This document shows, in pieces, positions 17,244-25,914 of a DNA stretch of 64,000 bases (the stretch's first letter is position 1; each line of letters begins with the position of its first letter). Made by a program: the position numbers and the translations under genes. The stretch comes from Serpentinimonas raichei (GTDB taxonomy: Bacteria; Pseudomonadota; Gammaproteobacteria; Burkholderiales; Burkholderiaceae_C), in assembly GCF_000828895.1 (NCBI RefSeq), contig NZ_AP014568.1, positions 1,371,858 to 1,435,857 of the forward strand, given 5' to 3'. The notes below the pieces were generated by a model. It saw only the letters and a program-made list of their open reading frames with translations, was not told where the DNA came from and made no database searches.

Positions 17244-18318
17244 GGGCGCCCAATTTGCTGGAGTAGTCGCGCCCGAGCAGGCTCAGCGCCGCTGCCGTGC
17301 GCAGCGCCAAACGGCGGTATTGCGCCGCCAATTCGCCTTCGGGCGCAGCCACCACGATCGGCTCACCCCGGTCGGCTTGCTCGCGAATGGCCAGCGCCAG
17401 CGGCAAGGTGGCCAGGCACTGCAAGCCCATTTCGGCCGCCAGGCGCTGCCCCCCTTCGAGGCCAAACACCGCTTCGGCATGGCCGCAGCGGCTGCACACA
17501 TGCATCGCCATGTTCTCGACCAGGCCCAGAATCGGCACCCCGACCTTTTCAAACATGCGTATGCCCTTGCGCGCGTCTTGCAGGGCCACGTCTTGGGGCG
17601 TGGTGACGATCAGCGCCGCCGTCAGGGGCACCCGCTGCGCCATGGTCAGGTGGATGTCGCCGGTTCCGGGCGGCAGATCGACGATCAGGTAATCCAGCGC
17701 CTGCCAGTTGGACTGGCGCAGCAGCTGCTCCAGCGCCTGGGTCGCCATGGGGCCGCGCCAGATCATGGCGTCGTCGGGCTTGATCAAAAAACCGATCGAC
17801 ATCACCTGCAAGCCATGCTTGAGCAGGGGTTCCATGGTTTTGCCGTCCAGGCTTTCGGGCTTTTGACCCTGCAAACCCAACATGGTGGGCACGCTTGGGC
17901 CATAGATATCGGCATCCAGCACACCCACCTTGGCCCCTTCGGCGGCCAAGGCCAAGGCCAAGTTGACCGCCGTGGTGCTCTTGCCCACCCCCCCTTTGCC
18001 GGAAGCCACGGCCACGATGTTTTTCACCTGCTCCAGCGCCGGCACGGTGGGCGCCGCCACCTGATGCGCCACGATGCGCGTCTGCCAATGCACCTGCACC
18101 TGGCCCACCCCCGCCACCGTTTGGGCGGCGCCGCGCAGCGCCTGGCCCAGTTCGGGCCACAGGCTTTGCGCCGGGTAGCCCAGATCGACCTCGAACGACA
18201 CCTCGGCGCCGTGGATTTGCAGGTTTTTGAGCGCTTTGGTCGAGACAAAATCGCGTCCGGTCAGCGGGTCGAGCACGGTTTGCAGCGCCTGCAGCAGGGC
18301 CTGGGGTTCAATAGCCAT
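17221..18318 (-). CDS. apbC: Iron-sulfur cluster carrier ATPase ApbC/Mrp
   Basis: A 365-residue P-loop NTPase of the Mrp/NBP35 family that binds and hands over 4Fe-4S clusters. Residues about 1-90 are the N-terminal DUF59/MIP18-like domain. The deviant Walker A GKGGVGKSTTAVNLALALA follows near 107-125. VGVLDADIYGPSVPTMLG is a family signature, and the bridging-cluster CxxC is CSRCGHAEAVFG near residue 265. It is divergent from metG, and its 3' end overlaps the convergent MFS gene by 23 bp. Confidence 0.95.
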   Translation of the reverse strand: MAIEPQALLQALQTVLDPLTGRDFVSTKALKNLQIHGAEVSFEVDLGYPAQSLWPELGQALRGAAQTVAGVGQVQVHWQTRIVAHQVAAPTVPALEQVKNIVAVASGKGGVGKSTTAVNLALALAAEGAKVGVLDADIYGPSVPTMLGLQGQKPESLDGKTMEPLLKHGLQVMSIGFLIKPDDAMIWRGPMATQALEQLLRQSNWQALDYLIVDLPPGTGDIHLTMAQRVPLTAALIVTTPQDVALQDARKGIRMFEKVGVPILGLVENMAMHVCSRCGHAEAVFGLEGGQRLAAEMGLQCLATLPLALAIREQADRGEPIVVAAPEGELAAQYRRLALRTAAALSLLGRDYSSKLGALKVQSHP

Positions 18319-18437
18319 TTTTCAAATTCCACCTGGGGTTGATCGTCGCTGCCGAGTCTAATGCGATTGCGCGCGCGGCCCGCCAAGGTGGGCCACATAT
18401 CCGCGCCCAGCCAGGGAGGCTCTGGGTTTGTGGGGGT

Positions 18438-18467
18438 TTGGTGGCGCCAAGTTGTGACCGCTAAAAT
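18438..18467 (+). promoter_or_regulatory. metG: Possible promoter of metG
   Basis: TTGGTG (18438-18443) and TAAAAT (18462-18467) are separated by 18 bp, in the 179-bp divergent gap between apbC and metG. The -10 is about 31 bp before the metG ATG. Confidence 0.4.
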
Positions 18468-18497
18468 CAAGCGCTTACCTGCCCACCGCCCAGCCCC

Positions 18498-20684
18498 ATG
18501 ACCCAGCGCCGCTTTTTCGTCACCACCGCCCTGCCCTACGCCAACGGTGCCTTCCACATCGGCCACATCATGGAGTACATCCAGGCCGACATCTGGGTGC
18601 GCTCGCAGCGGCTGCACGGGCACGAGGTGCACTTCGTCTGCGCCGACGATGCGCACGGGGCGCCGATCATGATCGCGGCCGAAAAGGCCGGCCAGACGCC
18701 GCAGCAGTTCGTGGCTGCCATCGCCGCCGGCCGCGCGCCCTACTTGGACGGTTTTCACATCCGCTTCGACCACTGGCACAGCACCGACGCGCCCGAAAAC
18801 CACGCGCTGGCGCAGCGCATCTACCTCGACCTCAAGGCCGCTGGCCTGATCGAGAGCCGCACCATCGAGCAGTTTTTCGACCCCGAGAAAAACATGTTCC
18901 TGCCCGACCGCTACATCAAGGGCATCTGCCCCCAGTGCGGCGCGCCGGACCAGTACGGCGACAACTGCGAAGCCTGCGGCGCCGTCTATGCCCCGACCGA
19001 GCTGCGCCAGCCCTACTCGGCGCTCTCGGGTGCCACGCCGCTGCTGCGCCAGTCCGAGCATTTCTTCTTCAAACTGTCCGACCCGCGCTGCCTCGAATTC
19101 CTCGACCAGTGGACCAGCACGCCCGGGCGCTTGCAGCCCGAGGTGCTCAACAAAATCAGCGAATGGCTAGCCCCCGGCGACGACGGCCAGGCCAAAATGG
19201 GCGACTGGGACATCAGCCGCGACGCGCCCTACTTTGGGATCGAAATCCCCGATGCGCCGGGCAAGTATTTCTACGTCTGGCTCGACGCCCCGATCGGCTA
19301 CCTCGCCAGCCTCAAGCACCATTTCGACAGCGGCCAGGCCGCCGCGCACGGACACCCGGCCTCGCGCACCGCGCAGAGCTTCGAGCAGTTCCTGGCCGAC
19401 CCAGCCGTGGAGCAGGTGCACTTCATCGGCAAAGACATCATCACCTTTCACAGCCTGTTCTGGCCCGCGATGCTGCATTTTTCCGGCCGCAAGGTGCCCA
19501 GCGCCATTTACGTACACGGCTTCTTGACCCTGCACGGCGGCGAAAAGATGAGCAAGAGCCGCGGCACCGGGCTCGATCCGCTCAAATACCTGCAACTCGG
19601 CCTCAACCCCGAGTGGCTGCGCTACTACCTGGCGGCCAAACTGAGCAGCCGCAACGAAGACGTGGACTTCAACCCGCAAGACTTCGTGGCCCGCGTCAAT
19701 TCCGATTTGGTCGGCAAATACATCAACATCGCCTCGCGCGCGGCCGGTTTTCTGGCGCAGCGCTTCGAGGGCCGCCTCGGCCCCCTGGCCCCGGACGGCG
19801 AAGCCCTGCTCGACGGCTTGCAGCGCGCCGTGCCGCAAATCGCCGAGCTGCTGGCCGAGCGCGAGTATGGCAAAGCCATCCGCGAGACCATGGCGCTGGC
19901 CGACCGCGTGAACGAATACGTGGACCAAAACAAACCCTGGGAACTGGCGCGCCAGCCCGACTGCGCGGCGCGCCTGCAAGACGTGTGCAGCACCTGCATC
20001 GAGTGCTTTCGCGTGCTCACGGCGCTGCTCAAGCCGGTGCTGCCGCAGTTGGCGGGCCAAGTCGAAGCCTTTTTGCGCTGCGCCCCGCTGGACTGGGCCA
20101 ACGCCGCCACGCCGCTGGGCGCTGGCCACGCCATCGGCGCCTACCAGCACCTGATGCAGCGCGTTGATGCCAAGCGCCTGCAAGAGCTGTTCGAGCCTGC
20201 CGCCGCTCCTGCCAACCCCGCCAGTCCAGCCAACCCCGCCGCCCCGGTGCTCAAAGCCAGCCCCAAAGCCGCACACACCGAGCATCCAGCGCCCGCAGCG
20301 GCCGACCCCGACGCCCCCCTGCCCGGCGGCGAATCCGTTGCCCCCCAGATCGGGATCGAGGACTTTGGCAAAGTCGATCTGCGCATCGCGCGCATCGTCG
20401 CCTGCGAGGCCGTCAGCGGCTCGACCAAGCTGCTGCGCCTCACGCTCGACGCCGGGGAGGGGCGCTTGCGCAACGTGTTTTCCGGCATCGCCAGCGCCTA
20501 CCAGCCGGAGCAACTGGTCGGCCAGCTCACCGTGCTGGTTGCCAACCTGGCCCCGCGCAAAATGAAGTTTGGCGTCAGCGAAGGCATGGTGCTCTCGGCC
20601 AGCCACGCCGACGAACAGGCCCGCCCCGGCCTGTACCTGCTGCAAGCCTGGCCGGGGGCCGAGCCGGGGATGCGGGTGCATTGA
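18498..20684 (+). CDS. metG: Methionyl-tRNA synthetase
   Basis: MetRS (728 residues) charges initiator and elongator tRNA-Met. The class I signature is [10 protein letters not shown] near residues 14-23, and KMSKS is near residue 350 ([14 protein letters not shown]). The zinc knuckle is [18 protein letters not shown] near residues 144-161. The anticodon-binding helical domain follows. A Pro/Ala-rich linker near 575-615 leads to a C-terminal tRNA-binding (Trbp111-like) OB domain from about residue 621 ([17 protein letters not shown]), which makes it the long dimeric form. Confidence 0.97.
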   Translation: MTQRRFFVTTALPYANGAFHIGHIMEYIQADIWVRSQRLHGHEVHFVCADDAHGAPIMIAAEKAGQTPQQFVAAIAAGRAPYLDGFHIRFDHWHSTDAPENHALAQRIYLDLKAAGLIESRTIEQFFDPEKNMFLPDRYIKGICPQCGAPDQYGDNCEACGAVYAPTELRQPYSALSGATPLLRQSEHFFFKLSDPRCLEFLDQWTSTPGRLQPEVLNKISEWLAPGDDGQAKMGDWDISRDAPYFGIEIPDAPGKYFYVWLDAPIGYLASLKHHFDSGQAAAHGHPASRTAQSFEQFLADPAVEQVHFIGKDIITFHSLFWPAMLHFSGRKVPSAIYVHGFLTLHGGEKMSKSRGTGLDPLKYLQLGLNPEWLRYYLAAKLSSRNEDVDFNPQDFVARVNSDLVGKYINIASRAAGFLAQRFEGRLGPLAPDGEALLDGLQRAVPQIAELLAEREYGKAIRETMALADRVNEYVDQNKPWELARQPDCAARLQDVCSTCIECFRVLTALLKPVLPQLAGQVEAFLRCAPLDWANAATPLGAGHAIGAYQHLMQRVDAKRLQELFEPAAAPANPASPANPAAPVLKASPKAAHTEHPAPAAADPDAPLPGGESVAPQIGIEDFGKVDLRIARIVACEAVSGSTKLLRLTLDAGEGRLRNVFSGIASAYQPEQLVGQLTVLVANLAPRKMKFGVSEGMVLSASHADEQARPGLYLLQAWPGAEPGMRVH

Positions 20685-20707
20685 AGGGCTTGCGCGCGCA
20701 ATATAAT
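20681..20707 (+). promoter_or_regulatory. Promoter of tRNA-Thr
   Basis: A perfect TATAAT lies at 20702-20707, 35 bp before the mature tRNA. TTGAAG at 20681-20686 is the best -35, with a shortish 15-bp spacer. It overlaps the metG stop codon. Confidence 0.55.
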
Positions 20708-20742
20708 CACAGGCTCTGGGTTTTCCCCAGTCTTGCTTCAGT

Positions 20743-20818
20743 GCCGGAATAGCTCAGTCGGTAGAGCAGCTCATTCGTAATGAGAAGGTCGGGGGTTCGA
20801 TTCCTCTTTCCGGCACCA
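20743..20818 (+). tRNA. tRNA-Thr (anticodon CGT)
   Basis: A 76-base cloverleaf. The acceptor stem GCCGGAA pairs with TTCCGGC, the D-arm is AGCTCAGTCGGTAGAGC, and the T-arm holds GGTTCGATTCC. The anticodon loop TTCGTAA has CGT at 20776-20778. The discriminator is A, and CCA is encoded at 20816-20818. The outermost anticodon-stem pair is G-A, a mismatch. Confidence 0.96.
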
Positions 20819-20857
20819 CTTGAAAGCAGAAAAGGCCCTCCAAGTGCGTGCAGGACG

Positions 20858-21733
20858 TCAAGCAGCAGGCAAGCGCCGCAGCGCCAGCGGCGCAAAACCA
20901 TGATTCAGCGGCCCGTGCCCAGCACCGATGCGCGCACCGGCGCCGGCCTCGATCGCGCTGCGCACCCAGGCGTGGGCCGCCTGCACCGCCTGGGGCAGCG
21001 CCAAGCCGAGCGCCAACTGCGCCGCAATCGCCGCAGCGAGGGTGCAGCCGGTGCCGTGGATGTTGCGGCTGGCGATGCGCGGCCCGCGCAGGCGCAGCCA
21101 GGCGGCGGGGGCGGTGCCGGCGCTGGCCAGCACGTCGGTCAGGTGCTCGCCCTGCAGGTGCCCGCCCTTGAGCAGCACGGCGCGCGCGCCCAGCGCCAGC
21201 AAGTCGGCGGCGGCGGCGTCCAACGCGGCTTCATCGGGCAGGGCGCGGCCCAGCAGCAGCGCGGCTTCGTCGAGGTTGGGCGTGACCAGGCTGGCGCGGG
21301 GAAACAGCTCGGCGCGCAGCAGCGCCACGGTTTCGGGCTCGATCAGCGCGTCGCCGCTGGTGGCGACCATCACCGGGTCCAGCACCACCCAGGGCGGCGC
21401 GTAGCGATCGAGCGCGCGCGCCACCACGCGCACCACCTCGGGCGCGTGCAGCATCCCGATCTTGACCGCATCGACGCCGATGTCTTCCAGCACGGCGGCG
21501 ATTTGCTGCTCCAAGAAGGCCGGGGGCACGGCGTGGATGGCGCGCACCCCGAGGGTGTTTTGCGCCGTCAGCGCGGTGATGGCGCTCATGCCGTAGCAGC
21601 CCAGCGCGGCAAAGGTTTTGAGGTCGGCCTGCACCCCGGCCCCGCCGCCGCTGTCGCTGCCGGCTATGGTGAGCACCCGGGCATAGCGCCACGGGGGGTT
21701 GAGGGAGTCGGGCGGTGCGGGGGCGTGCGACAT
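20858..21733 (-). CDS. thiD: Hydroxymethylpyrimidine/phosphomethylpyrimidine kinase
   Basis: ThiD (291 residues) phosphorylates HMP and HMP-P to HMP-PP, the pyrimidine half of thiamine. Ribokinase-fold motifs are clear: VLTIAGSDSGGGAGVQADLKTF near residues 19-40, VLDPVMVATSGDALI, TPNLDEAALLLG, and the anion hole IHGTGCTLAAAIAAQ. The start is ATG 21733 (MSHAPAPPD). The frame is open 26 codons further, but without family similarity. It lies on the opposite strand to the thiOSGE operon and is separated from it by ccdAB. Confidence 0.94.
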   Translation of the reverse strand: MSHAPAPPDSLNPPWRYARVLTIAGSDSGGGAGVQADLKTFAALGCYGMSAITALTAQNTLGVRAIHAVPPAFLEQQIAAVLEDIGVDAVKIGMLHAPEVVRVVARALDRYAPPWVVLDPVMVATSGDALIEPETVALLRAELFPRASLVTPNLDEAALLLGRALPDEAALDAAAADLLALGARAVLLKGGHLQGEHLTDVLASAGTAPAAWLRLRGPRIASRNIHGTGCTLAAAIAAQLALGLALPQAVQAAHAWVRSAIEAGAGARIGAGHGPLNHGFAPLALRRLPAA

Positions 21734-21807
21734 GGGTGTGGGTGTCTCAAAAGCGATGATGGGCGGGCTGCAAGAGGGAGCCAGCCTGTGGCCCTCGAAT
21801 GGGCGAT

Positions 21808-22125
21808 TCAATAACCCTGAAACAAAAAATCCAGCGCCGCGTTGATGGGCTCCTGCTCATGCGCGAGCGAGCCCACGGCCGAGCGCAAAACCCGCTTGGG
21901 CACGGCAGCCATTTTGGGCGTCTCCAGCAGAAACTCATCGCCTTCTATGCGCAGCACGGGCATGAGCGGTGTAGGCAGCCGAAGCACGGGAAAATGCGCG
22001 AGGCGGCGCAAGGGGATCACCATGCGGCTGTCGAGCGCGTCGAGCAAATCGCTCTGCACATCGAGCAGATAGGGCGTGGTGTCGGCGTGTCGGCCCGGAT
22101 TTGGATAGACATCAAAACGGGCCAT
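21808..22125 (-). CDS. ccdB: CcdB-like toxin
   Basis: A 105-residue CcdB-family protein, close to the 101 residues of plasmid CcdB. It begins MARFDVYPNPGRHADTTPYL and has LLDVQSDLLDALDSRMVIPL. CcdB from F plasmid poisons DNA gyrase, with its C-terminal Trp-Gly-Ile contacting GyrA. Here the end reads LFQGY, so the Trp is replaced by Gln and the Ile by Tyr. ATG 22125 overlaps the ccdA stop by one base (TGATG), implying coupled translation. Toxicity and target are uncertain because of the altered tail. Confidence 0.9.
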   Translation of the reverse strand: MARFDVYPNPGRHADTTPYLLDVQSDLLDALDSRMVIPLRRLAHFPVLRLPTPLMPVLRIEGDEFLLETPKMAAVPKRVLRSAVGSLAHEQEPINAALDFLFQGY

Positions 22126-22388
22126 CAGAAGCTGCTCCACTCACTCAGCGGCAAGCCTTCGGCCTCGACGGTGGCGTTGTAGGCGGCAATGAATTCGGCG
22201 TGGTCGCTGCGCCAGCGCCGCTCCAGCTCGTGGCGCACCCGCTCGCGCAGATAGGCATCGCAAACCTGCGACAGGTTGAGGTTCAATTGTTTGGCCGCAT
22301 CCAGCACATCGCTGCTCAAGCTGAGGTTGGTTGCGCGCTTGCCAGTCGGGCCAGCGCGGGGGCGCCGCACCGTCTGCGTAGGGGGCAT
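22125..22388 (-). CDS. ccdA: CcdA-like antitoxin
   Basis: An 87-residue CcdA-family antitoxin. The N-terminal half (GKRATNLSLSSDVLDAAKQLNLNLSQ) is the ribbon-helix-helix DNA-binding domain, and the C-terminal half (RWRSDHAEFIAAYNATVEAEGLPLSEW) is the CcdB-binding tail with the usual ending. The start is ATG 22388, chosen because GGAG lies seven bases upstream. In-frame ATGs at 22400 and 22406 have no such site and fall in the operator. The antitoxin comes first in the operon, as is normal. Confidence 0.9.
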   Translation of the reverse strand: MPPTQTVRRPRAGPTGKRATNLSLSSDVLDAAKQLNLNLSQVCDAYLRERVRHELERRWRSDHAEFIAAYNATVEAEGLPLSEWSSF

Positions 22389-22398
22389 AGCAATCTCC

Positions 22399-22426
22399 AT
22401 GCGCATGTTGATGTGCGCATATTTTA
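22399..22426 (-). promoter_or_regulatory. Operator and -10 of ccdAB
   Basis: ATGCGCA (22399-22405) and TGCGCAT (22414-22420) form a perfect 7-bp inverted repeat with an 8-base spacer. It lies directly downstream of a minus-strand TAAAAT (-10, 22426 to 22421) and 11 bp ahead of the ccdA start. The position fits autorepression by the CcdA ribbon-helix-helix domain. Confidence 0.6.
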
Positions 22427-22511
22427 ACCCACACTGCTTGGCCCACATTGGGTGCTTGTGGGCTGCGGGCCGGTGCCAGAAGGCACGGACAGCGGACGCG
22501 GCGCAGCGCTT

Positions 22512-22542
22512 TTGTCATGGACCAAAACCGGCATGGTATATT
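22512..22542 (+). promoter_or_regulatory. Possible promoter of the thiOSGE leader
   Basis: TTGTCA (22512-22517) and TATATT (22537-22542) are separated by 19 bp, slightly long. They would start a plus-strand transcript near 22549, about 120 bases before thiO. No conserved TPP-riboswitch element (CTGAGA or GAACCTGAT) is visible between here and thiO. Confidence 0.45.
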
Positions 22543-22623
22543 TTCCCCAGCGCCGTTGAGCCCGCATTGGCCAGCGCCTCCTGTGCAGCATTTGCCCGCT
22601 GCGACATGACACGGCCCTGCCTG

Positions 22624-22646
22624 CCGCCCGCGTTTGGGCGGTTTTT
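22624..22646 (+). terminator. Intrinsic terminator/attenuator just before thiO
   Basis: CCGCCC (22624-22629), loop GCGTTT, GGGCGG (22636-22641), then TTTTT (22642-22646). This is a textbook intrinsic terminator on the plus strand. It ends 21 bases before the thiO start. The nearest upstream genes are on the other strand, so the RNA it stops must begin within the preceding 200 bp. It is therefore either a small RNA terminator or a transcription attenuator of the thiamine operon. A second hairpin, GCAGC/GCTGC, lies at 22585-22602. Confidence 0.7.
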
Positions 22647-22667
22647 ATCGCTTGGAATCTACCCCTC

Positions 22668-23795
22668 ATGTCAGTGTATCGCCCCCAACCCGCACCGGTG
22701 CTCATCCTCGGGGCCGGCCTAATGGGCCGTTTGCTGGGCGTGGCGCTGGCGCGCAGCGGCCACCCGGTCACGCTCCATGAAGCGCGCGCCGCCACCGACC
22801 AAGGCGCGGCCGCTTGGGTCGCCGCCGCCATGCTGGCCCCACTGGCCGAAGCCGCCGTGGCCGAGGCCAATGTGGTGCGCATGGGGCTGTACGCGCTGCC
22901 GCGCTGGCGCGAACTGATTGCCTCGCTGCAGCAGCCGGTTTATTTCCAGCAAGACGGCACCCTCATTCTGTGGCACCGCCAAGACGCCGCCGAGGCCACG
23001 CGCCTGAGCCGCGTCTGGGCGCAGACGGTGCAGCAGCTGCCCGAGCTGCAAGCGGCGCAGCCGCTGGACGCGCAGCAACTGGCGGCGCTGGAGCCCAGCG
23101 TGGCCGGGCATTTCCAGAGCGGCATCTACCTGCCCCAAGAAGGCCAGCTCGACAACCACCAACTGCTGCAAGCGCTGCAAGCCGAACTGGAGCAGCGCGG
23201 CACGGCGCTGCACTGGAGCCACCCCACCGGGCTGGAGCAGGCGCTGGCTTGGCAACGCCAGCACGGCGGCTGGGTGCTGGACTGCCGCGGCCTGGGGGCG
23301 CAGCCCGACTGGGCCGCCACCGAGCGGCCACTGCGCGGGGTGCGCGGCGAAGTGGCCTGCCTGTATGCCCCCGGCGTGACGCTGCAGCGCCCGACCCGGC
23401 TGCTGCACCCGCGCTACCCGCTCTACATCGCGCCCAAGCAGGACCATTTTTTTGTCGTCGGGGCCACGCAGATCGAGTCCGAAGATTTGTCTGAGGTGAG
23501 CGCGCGCTCGGCGCTGGAGCTGCTCAGCGCCGCCTACGCGGTGCACCCCGGCTTTGGCGAGGCGCGCATCGTCGGGCTGCAAAGCCAGTGCCGCCCCACC
23601 CTGCTCGACCACCAGCCGCTGGTGCGCGAGTGCGCGCCGCAGGTACTGCAGATCAACGGCCTGTTCCGCCACGGCTACCTGATCGGCCCCGCCGTGTGCG
23701 ACGCCGTGCTCGAATACGTGCAGCAGCGCAGCCACGATCTGGCCCAAGGGCTGGGGCTGCGCTTCGAGCCTTGCGCGGCGGCGCTGGCGGCTTAA
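22668..23795 (+). CDS. thiO: Glycine oxidase ThiO
   Basis: ThiO (375 residues) is an FAD enzyme that oxidises glycine to iminoacetate, the dehydroglycine used to build the thiazole ring. The dinucleotide-binding motif VLILGAGLMGRLLGVALA is near residues 10-28, followed by the DAO-family HEARAATDQGAAAWVAAAMLAP and a C-terminal NGLFRHGYLIGPAVCDAV. thiS follows after 63 bp, then thiG and thiE, which fixes the role. No good ribosome binding site precedes the ATG. Confidence 0.93.
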   Translation: MSVYRPQPAPVLILGAGLMGRLLGVALARSGHPVTLHEARAATDQGAAAWVAAAMLAPLAEAAVAEANVVRMGLYALPRWRELIASLQQPVYFQQDGTLILWHRQDAAEATRLSRVWAQTVQQLPELQAAQPLDAQQLAALEPSVAGHFQSGIYLPQEGQLDNHQLLQALQAELEQRGTALHWSHPTGLEQALAWQRQHGGWVLDCRGLGAQPDWAATERPLRGVRGEVACLYAPGVTLQRPTRLLHPRYPLYIAPKQDHFFVVGATQIESEDLSEVSARSALELLSAAYAVHPGFGEARIVGLQSQCRPTLLDHQPLVRECAPQVLQINGLFRHGYLIGPAVCDAVLEYVQQRSHDLAQGLGLRFEPCAAALAA

Positions 23796-23858
23796 AGCAC
23801 GCCTTTGCCGAACCCTTTGCCTACGACCGTTCCCGCATCCAGCCCACCCATCACCCCC

Positions 23859-24092
23859 ATGACGCCACCCCTTGCAGCCACTGCCAGCGCCACCTTGCAA
23901 ATCTGGCTCAATCAGCAGCCGCTGACCTTGCCCCTAGGGGCTACCCTAGCCGATGCGGTGGCCGCCGTGCGGCCAGCCGAGCCCTTTGCCGCCGCCCTCA
24001 ATCTGCAGTTCGTCCCCAAAAGCCAGTACGCGCACACCGCGCTGGCCGAGGGCGACCGGATCGAGCTCATTTCCCCCGTCACCGGCGGCTGA
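23859..24092 (+). CDS. thiS: Sulfur carrier protein ThiS
   Basis: A 77-residue ubiquitin-like protein ending in the Gly-Gly tail (SPVTGG) that is thiocarboxylated to donate sulfur to the thiazole ring. LQIWLNQQPLTLPLGATLADAV is the usual N-terminal strand and helix. The start is ATG 23859. An upstream in-frame start at 23805 would add 18 low-complexity residues outside the fold. thiG begins 16 bp downstream. Confidence 0.92.
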   Translation: MTPPLAATASATLQIWLNQQPLTLPLGATLADAVAAVRPAEPFAAALNLQFVPKSQYAHTALAEGDRIELISPVTGG

Positions 24093-24108
24093 GCGCGCCG
24101 CCCGCAGC

Positions 24109-24912
24109 ATGAACCCCAGCCCCACCGCCGACCCCCTCATCCTCTACGGCCAGCATTTTTCCAGCCGCCTGATGCTGGGCACGGCGCGCTACCCCTCGCC
24201 CGCGCTGCTGCAGCAGGCCGTGGCGCTGGCCCAGCCCTGCATGCTCACCGCCGCGCTGCGGCGCCAGAACGCCGCCGCCCCCGAGGCTGGCCAGCCCTTC
24301 TGGAGCCTGCTGCAGCAAATGCAGGTGCCACTGCTGCCCAACACCGCCGGCTGCCACAGCGTGCAAGAGGCCATCTCCACCGCCGAAATGGCGCGCGAGC
24401 TGTACGGCACCGACTGGATCAAGCTCGAAATCATCGGCGACGACTACACCTTGCAGCCCGACACCCTGAACCTGGTGAGCGGCGCCGACCAGCTCACCCG
24501 GCGCGGCTTCAAGGTGCTGCCCTACTGCACCGAAGACCTGGTGCTGTGCCAGCGCCTGGTCGATGTGGGCTGCCAGGCCGTGATGCCCTGGGCGGCCCCG
24601 ATCGGCACCGGCAAGGGCCCCTTGAACCCCTGGGCCTTGCGCAGCCTGCGCGAGCGCCTGAGCGTGCCGCTGATCGTCGATGCCGGGCTCGGCCTGCCCT
24701 CGCACGCCTGCCAGGTGATGGAGTGGGGCTTCGACGGCGTGCTGCTCAACACCGCGGTGGCGCTGGCGCTGGACCCGGTGCGCATGGCGGGTGCCTTTGC
24801 GGCTGCGGTGCAGGCCGGGCGCAGCGCCTTTTTGGCCGGTGCCATGCCAGCGCAAGACAGCGCCCAGCCCAGCACACCGGTGCTGGGAACGCCGTTTTGG
24901 CACCAGGCCTGA
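24109..24912 (+). CDS. thiG: Thiazole synthase ThiG
   Basis: ThiG (267 residues) assembles the thiazole phosphate from deoxyxylulose phosphate, iminoacetate and ThiS thiocarboxylate. The Schiff-base lysine is Lys105 in TDWIKLEIIGDD. The phosphate-binding parts APIGTGKGPLNP and VDAGLGLPSHACQVMEWGFDGVLLNTA are intact, and the start FSSRLMLGTARYPS is typical. The ATG at 24109 is 16 bp after thiS. Confidence 0.95.
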   Translation: MNPSPTADPLILYGQHFSSRLMLGTARYPSPALLQQAVALAQPCMLTAALRRQNAAAPEAGQPFWSLLQQMQVPLLPNTAGCHSVQEAISTAEMARELYGTDWIKLEIIGDDYTLQPDTLNLVSGADQLTRRGFKVLPYCTEDLVLCQRLVDVGCQAVMPWAAPIGTGKGPLNPWALRSLRERLSVPLIVDAGLGLPSHACQVMEWGFDGVLLNTAVALALDPVRMAGAFAAAVQAGRSAFLAGAMPAQDSAQPSTPVLGTPFWHQA

Positions 24913-24932
24913 AAGGCTGGCCGCACCCCCAC

Positions 24933-25910
24933 ATGAACACCACCCCAGAGCGCCTGCACGACCTGGTGCAGCGCCACGCCGCCTTGGCCCTGCCCGACCA
25001 AGCCGACCGCTTGGCCGAACCCGCCAGCGCCAGCGCGAACGACTTGGCCTATGCCGCTGCGCGCCGCCTGGGCTTCATCGAGCCCGACGCCGCCGCCATT
25101 GCCCGTGCCTGGCAGCGCCGCAGCGAGCGCGAGGGCCGACTCGCATCAGCCTCTGCCAGCGCCCCCGCCAGCGACTGGAACCCCAACTGGCCCACTGAAG
25201 CGCAAGATTTCGGCCTGCTCGACCCACCCACCGAAGCCGCTCCAGCGCCGCCCTTCGCTCCCTGCCCGGCCGAACTCGGCCTCTACGCCGTGCTGCCCAG
25301 CGCCGCCTGGGTGCAGCGCATGGCGCAGGCCGGCGTGCCCACGCTGCAACTGCGCTTCAAATCGGGCCACGCCGCCGCCGTGCGCGCCGAGGTGCAAGCC
25401 GCCGCAGCGGCAGTGCAAGCCGTGGCCAGCGCCAGCGGCCAGCCACCCAGCCGCCTGTTCATCAACGACCACTGGCAAGCCGCCCTCGAGGCCGGGGCCT
25501 ACGGTGTGCACCTGGGGCAGGAAGACCTCGACACCCTGCCCCCCGACGCCCTGCCCGCGCTGCGCCGCGCCGGGCTGCGGCTGGGCCTGAGCACCCACGG
25601 CTACGCCGAACTGCTGCGCGCCGCCCGCCTGCGGCCCAGCTACTTGGCGCTCGGGGCGGTGTACCCCACCACCCTCAAAGCCATGGCCACCGCGCCGCAA
25701 GGCAGCGCCCGACTGCACGCCTACGCGCAGTTGCTGCGCGGCCTGCTGCCCAGCGTGGCCATCGGTGGCATCGGGCCCGAGCAACTGCCCGCCGTCGCCG
25801 CCAGCGGCGTGGGCTCCTTTGCCGTGGTGCGCGCCCTGACCAGCGCCGCCGAGCCCGAAGCGGCCGCGCGCGCGCTGATGCAGCGCTGGGCGCAACTGCG
25901 CGCGGCCTGA
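24933..25910 (+). CDS. thiE: Thiamine-phosphate synthase with N-terminal extension
   Basis: ThiE joins HMP-PP to thiazole phosphate. The TIM barrel starts only at about residue 112 (LGLYAVLPSAAWVQRM) and includes FINDHWQAALEAGAYGVHLGQEDL, GLSTHGYAELLRA, LALGAVYPTTLKAM and VAIGGIGPEQL. The 325-residue length exceeds the usual 210-220 by about 110. The extra N-terminal part is helical, Ala-rich, with no recognised domain (ARRLGFIEPDAAAIARAWQR). It is the last gene of thiOSGE, 20 bp after thiG. Confidence 0.93.
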   Translation: MNTTPERLHDLVQRHAALALPDQADRLAEPASASANDLAYAAARRLGFIEPDAAAIARAWQRRSEREGRLASASASAPASDWNPNWPTEAQDFGLLDPPTEAAPAPPFAPCPAELGLYAVLPSAAWVQRMAQAGVPTLQLRFKSGHAAAVRAEVQAAAAAVQAVASASGQPPSRLFINDHWQAALEAGAYGVHLGQEDLDTLPPDALPALRRAGLRLGLSTHGYAELLRAARLRPSYLALGAVYPTTLKAMATAPQGSARLHAYAQLLRGLLPSVAIGGIGPEQLPAVAASGVGSFAVVRALTSAAEPEAAARALMQRWAQLRAA

Positions 25911-25914
25911 GCGC

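Noticed and set aside
22449..22667. TPP riboswitch before thiO
   Set aside because: The conserved CTGAGA and GAACCTGAT-type segments were looked for and not seen on either strand; only hairpins and a terminator are present.
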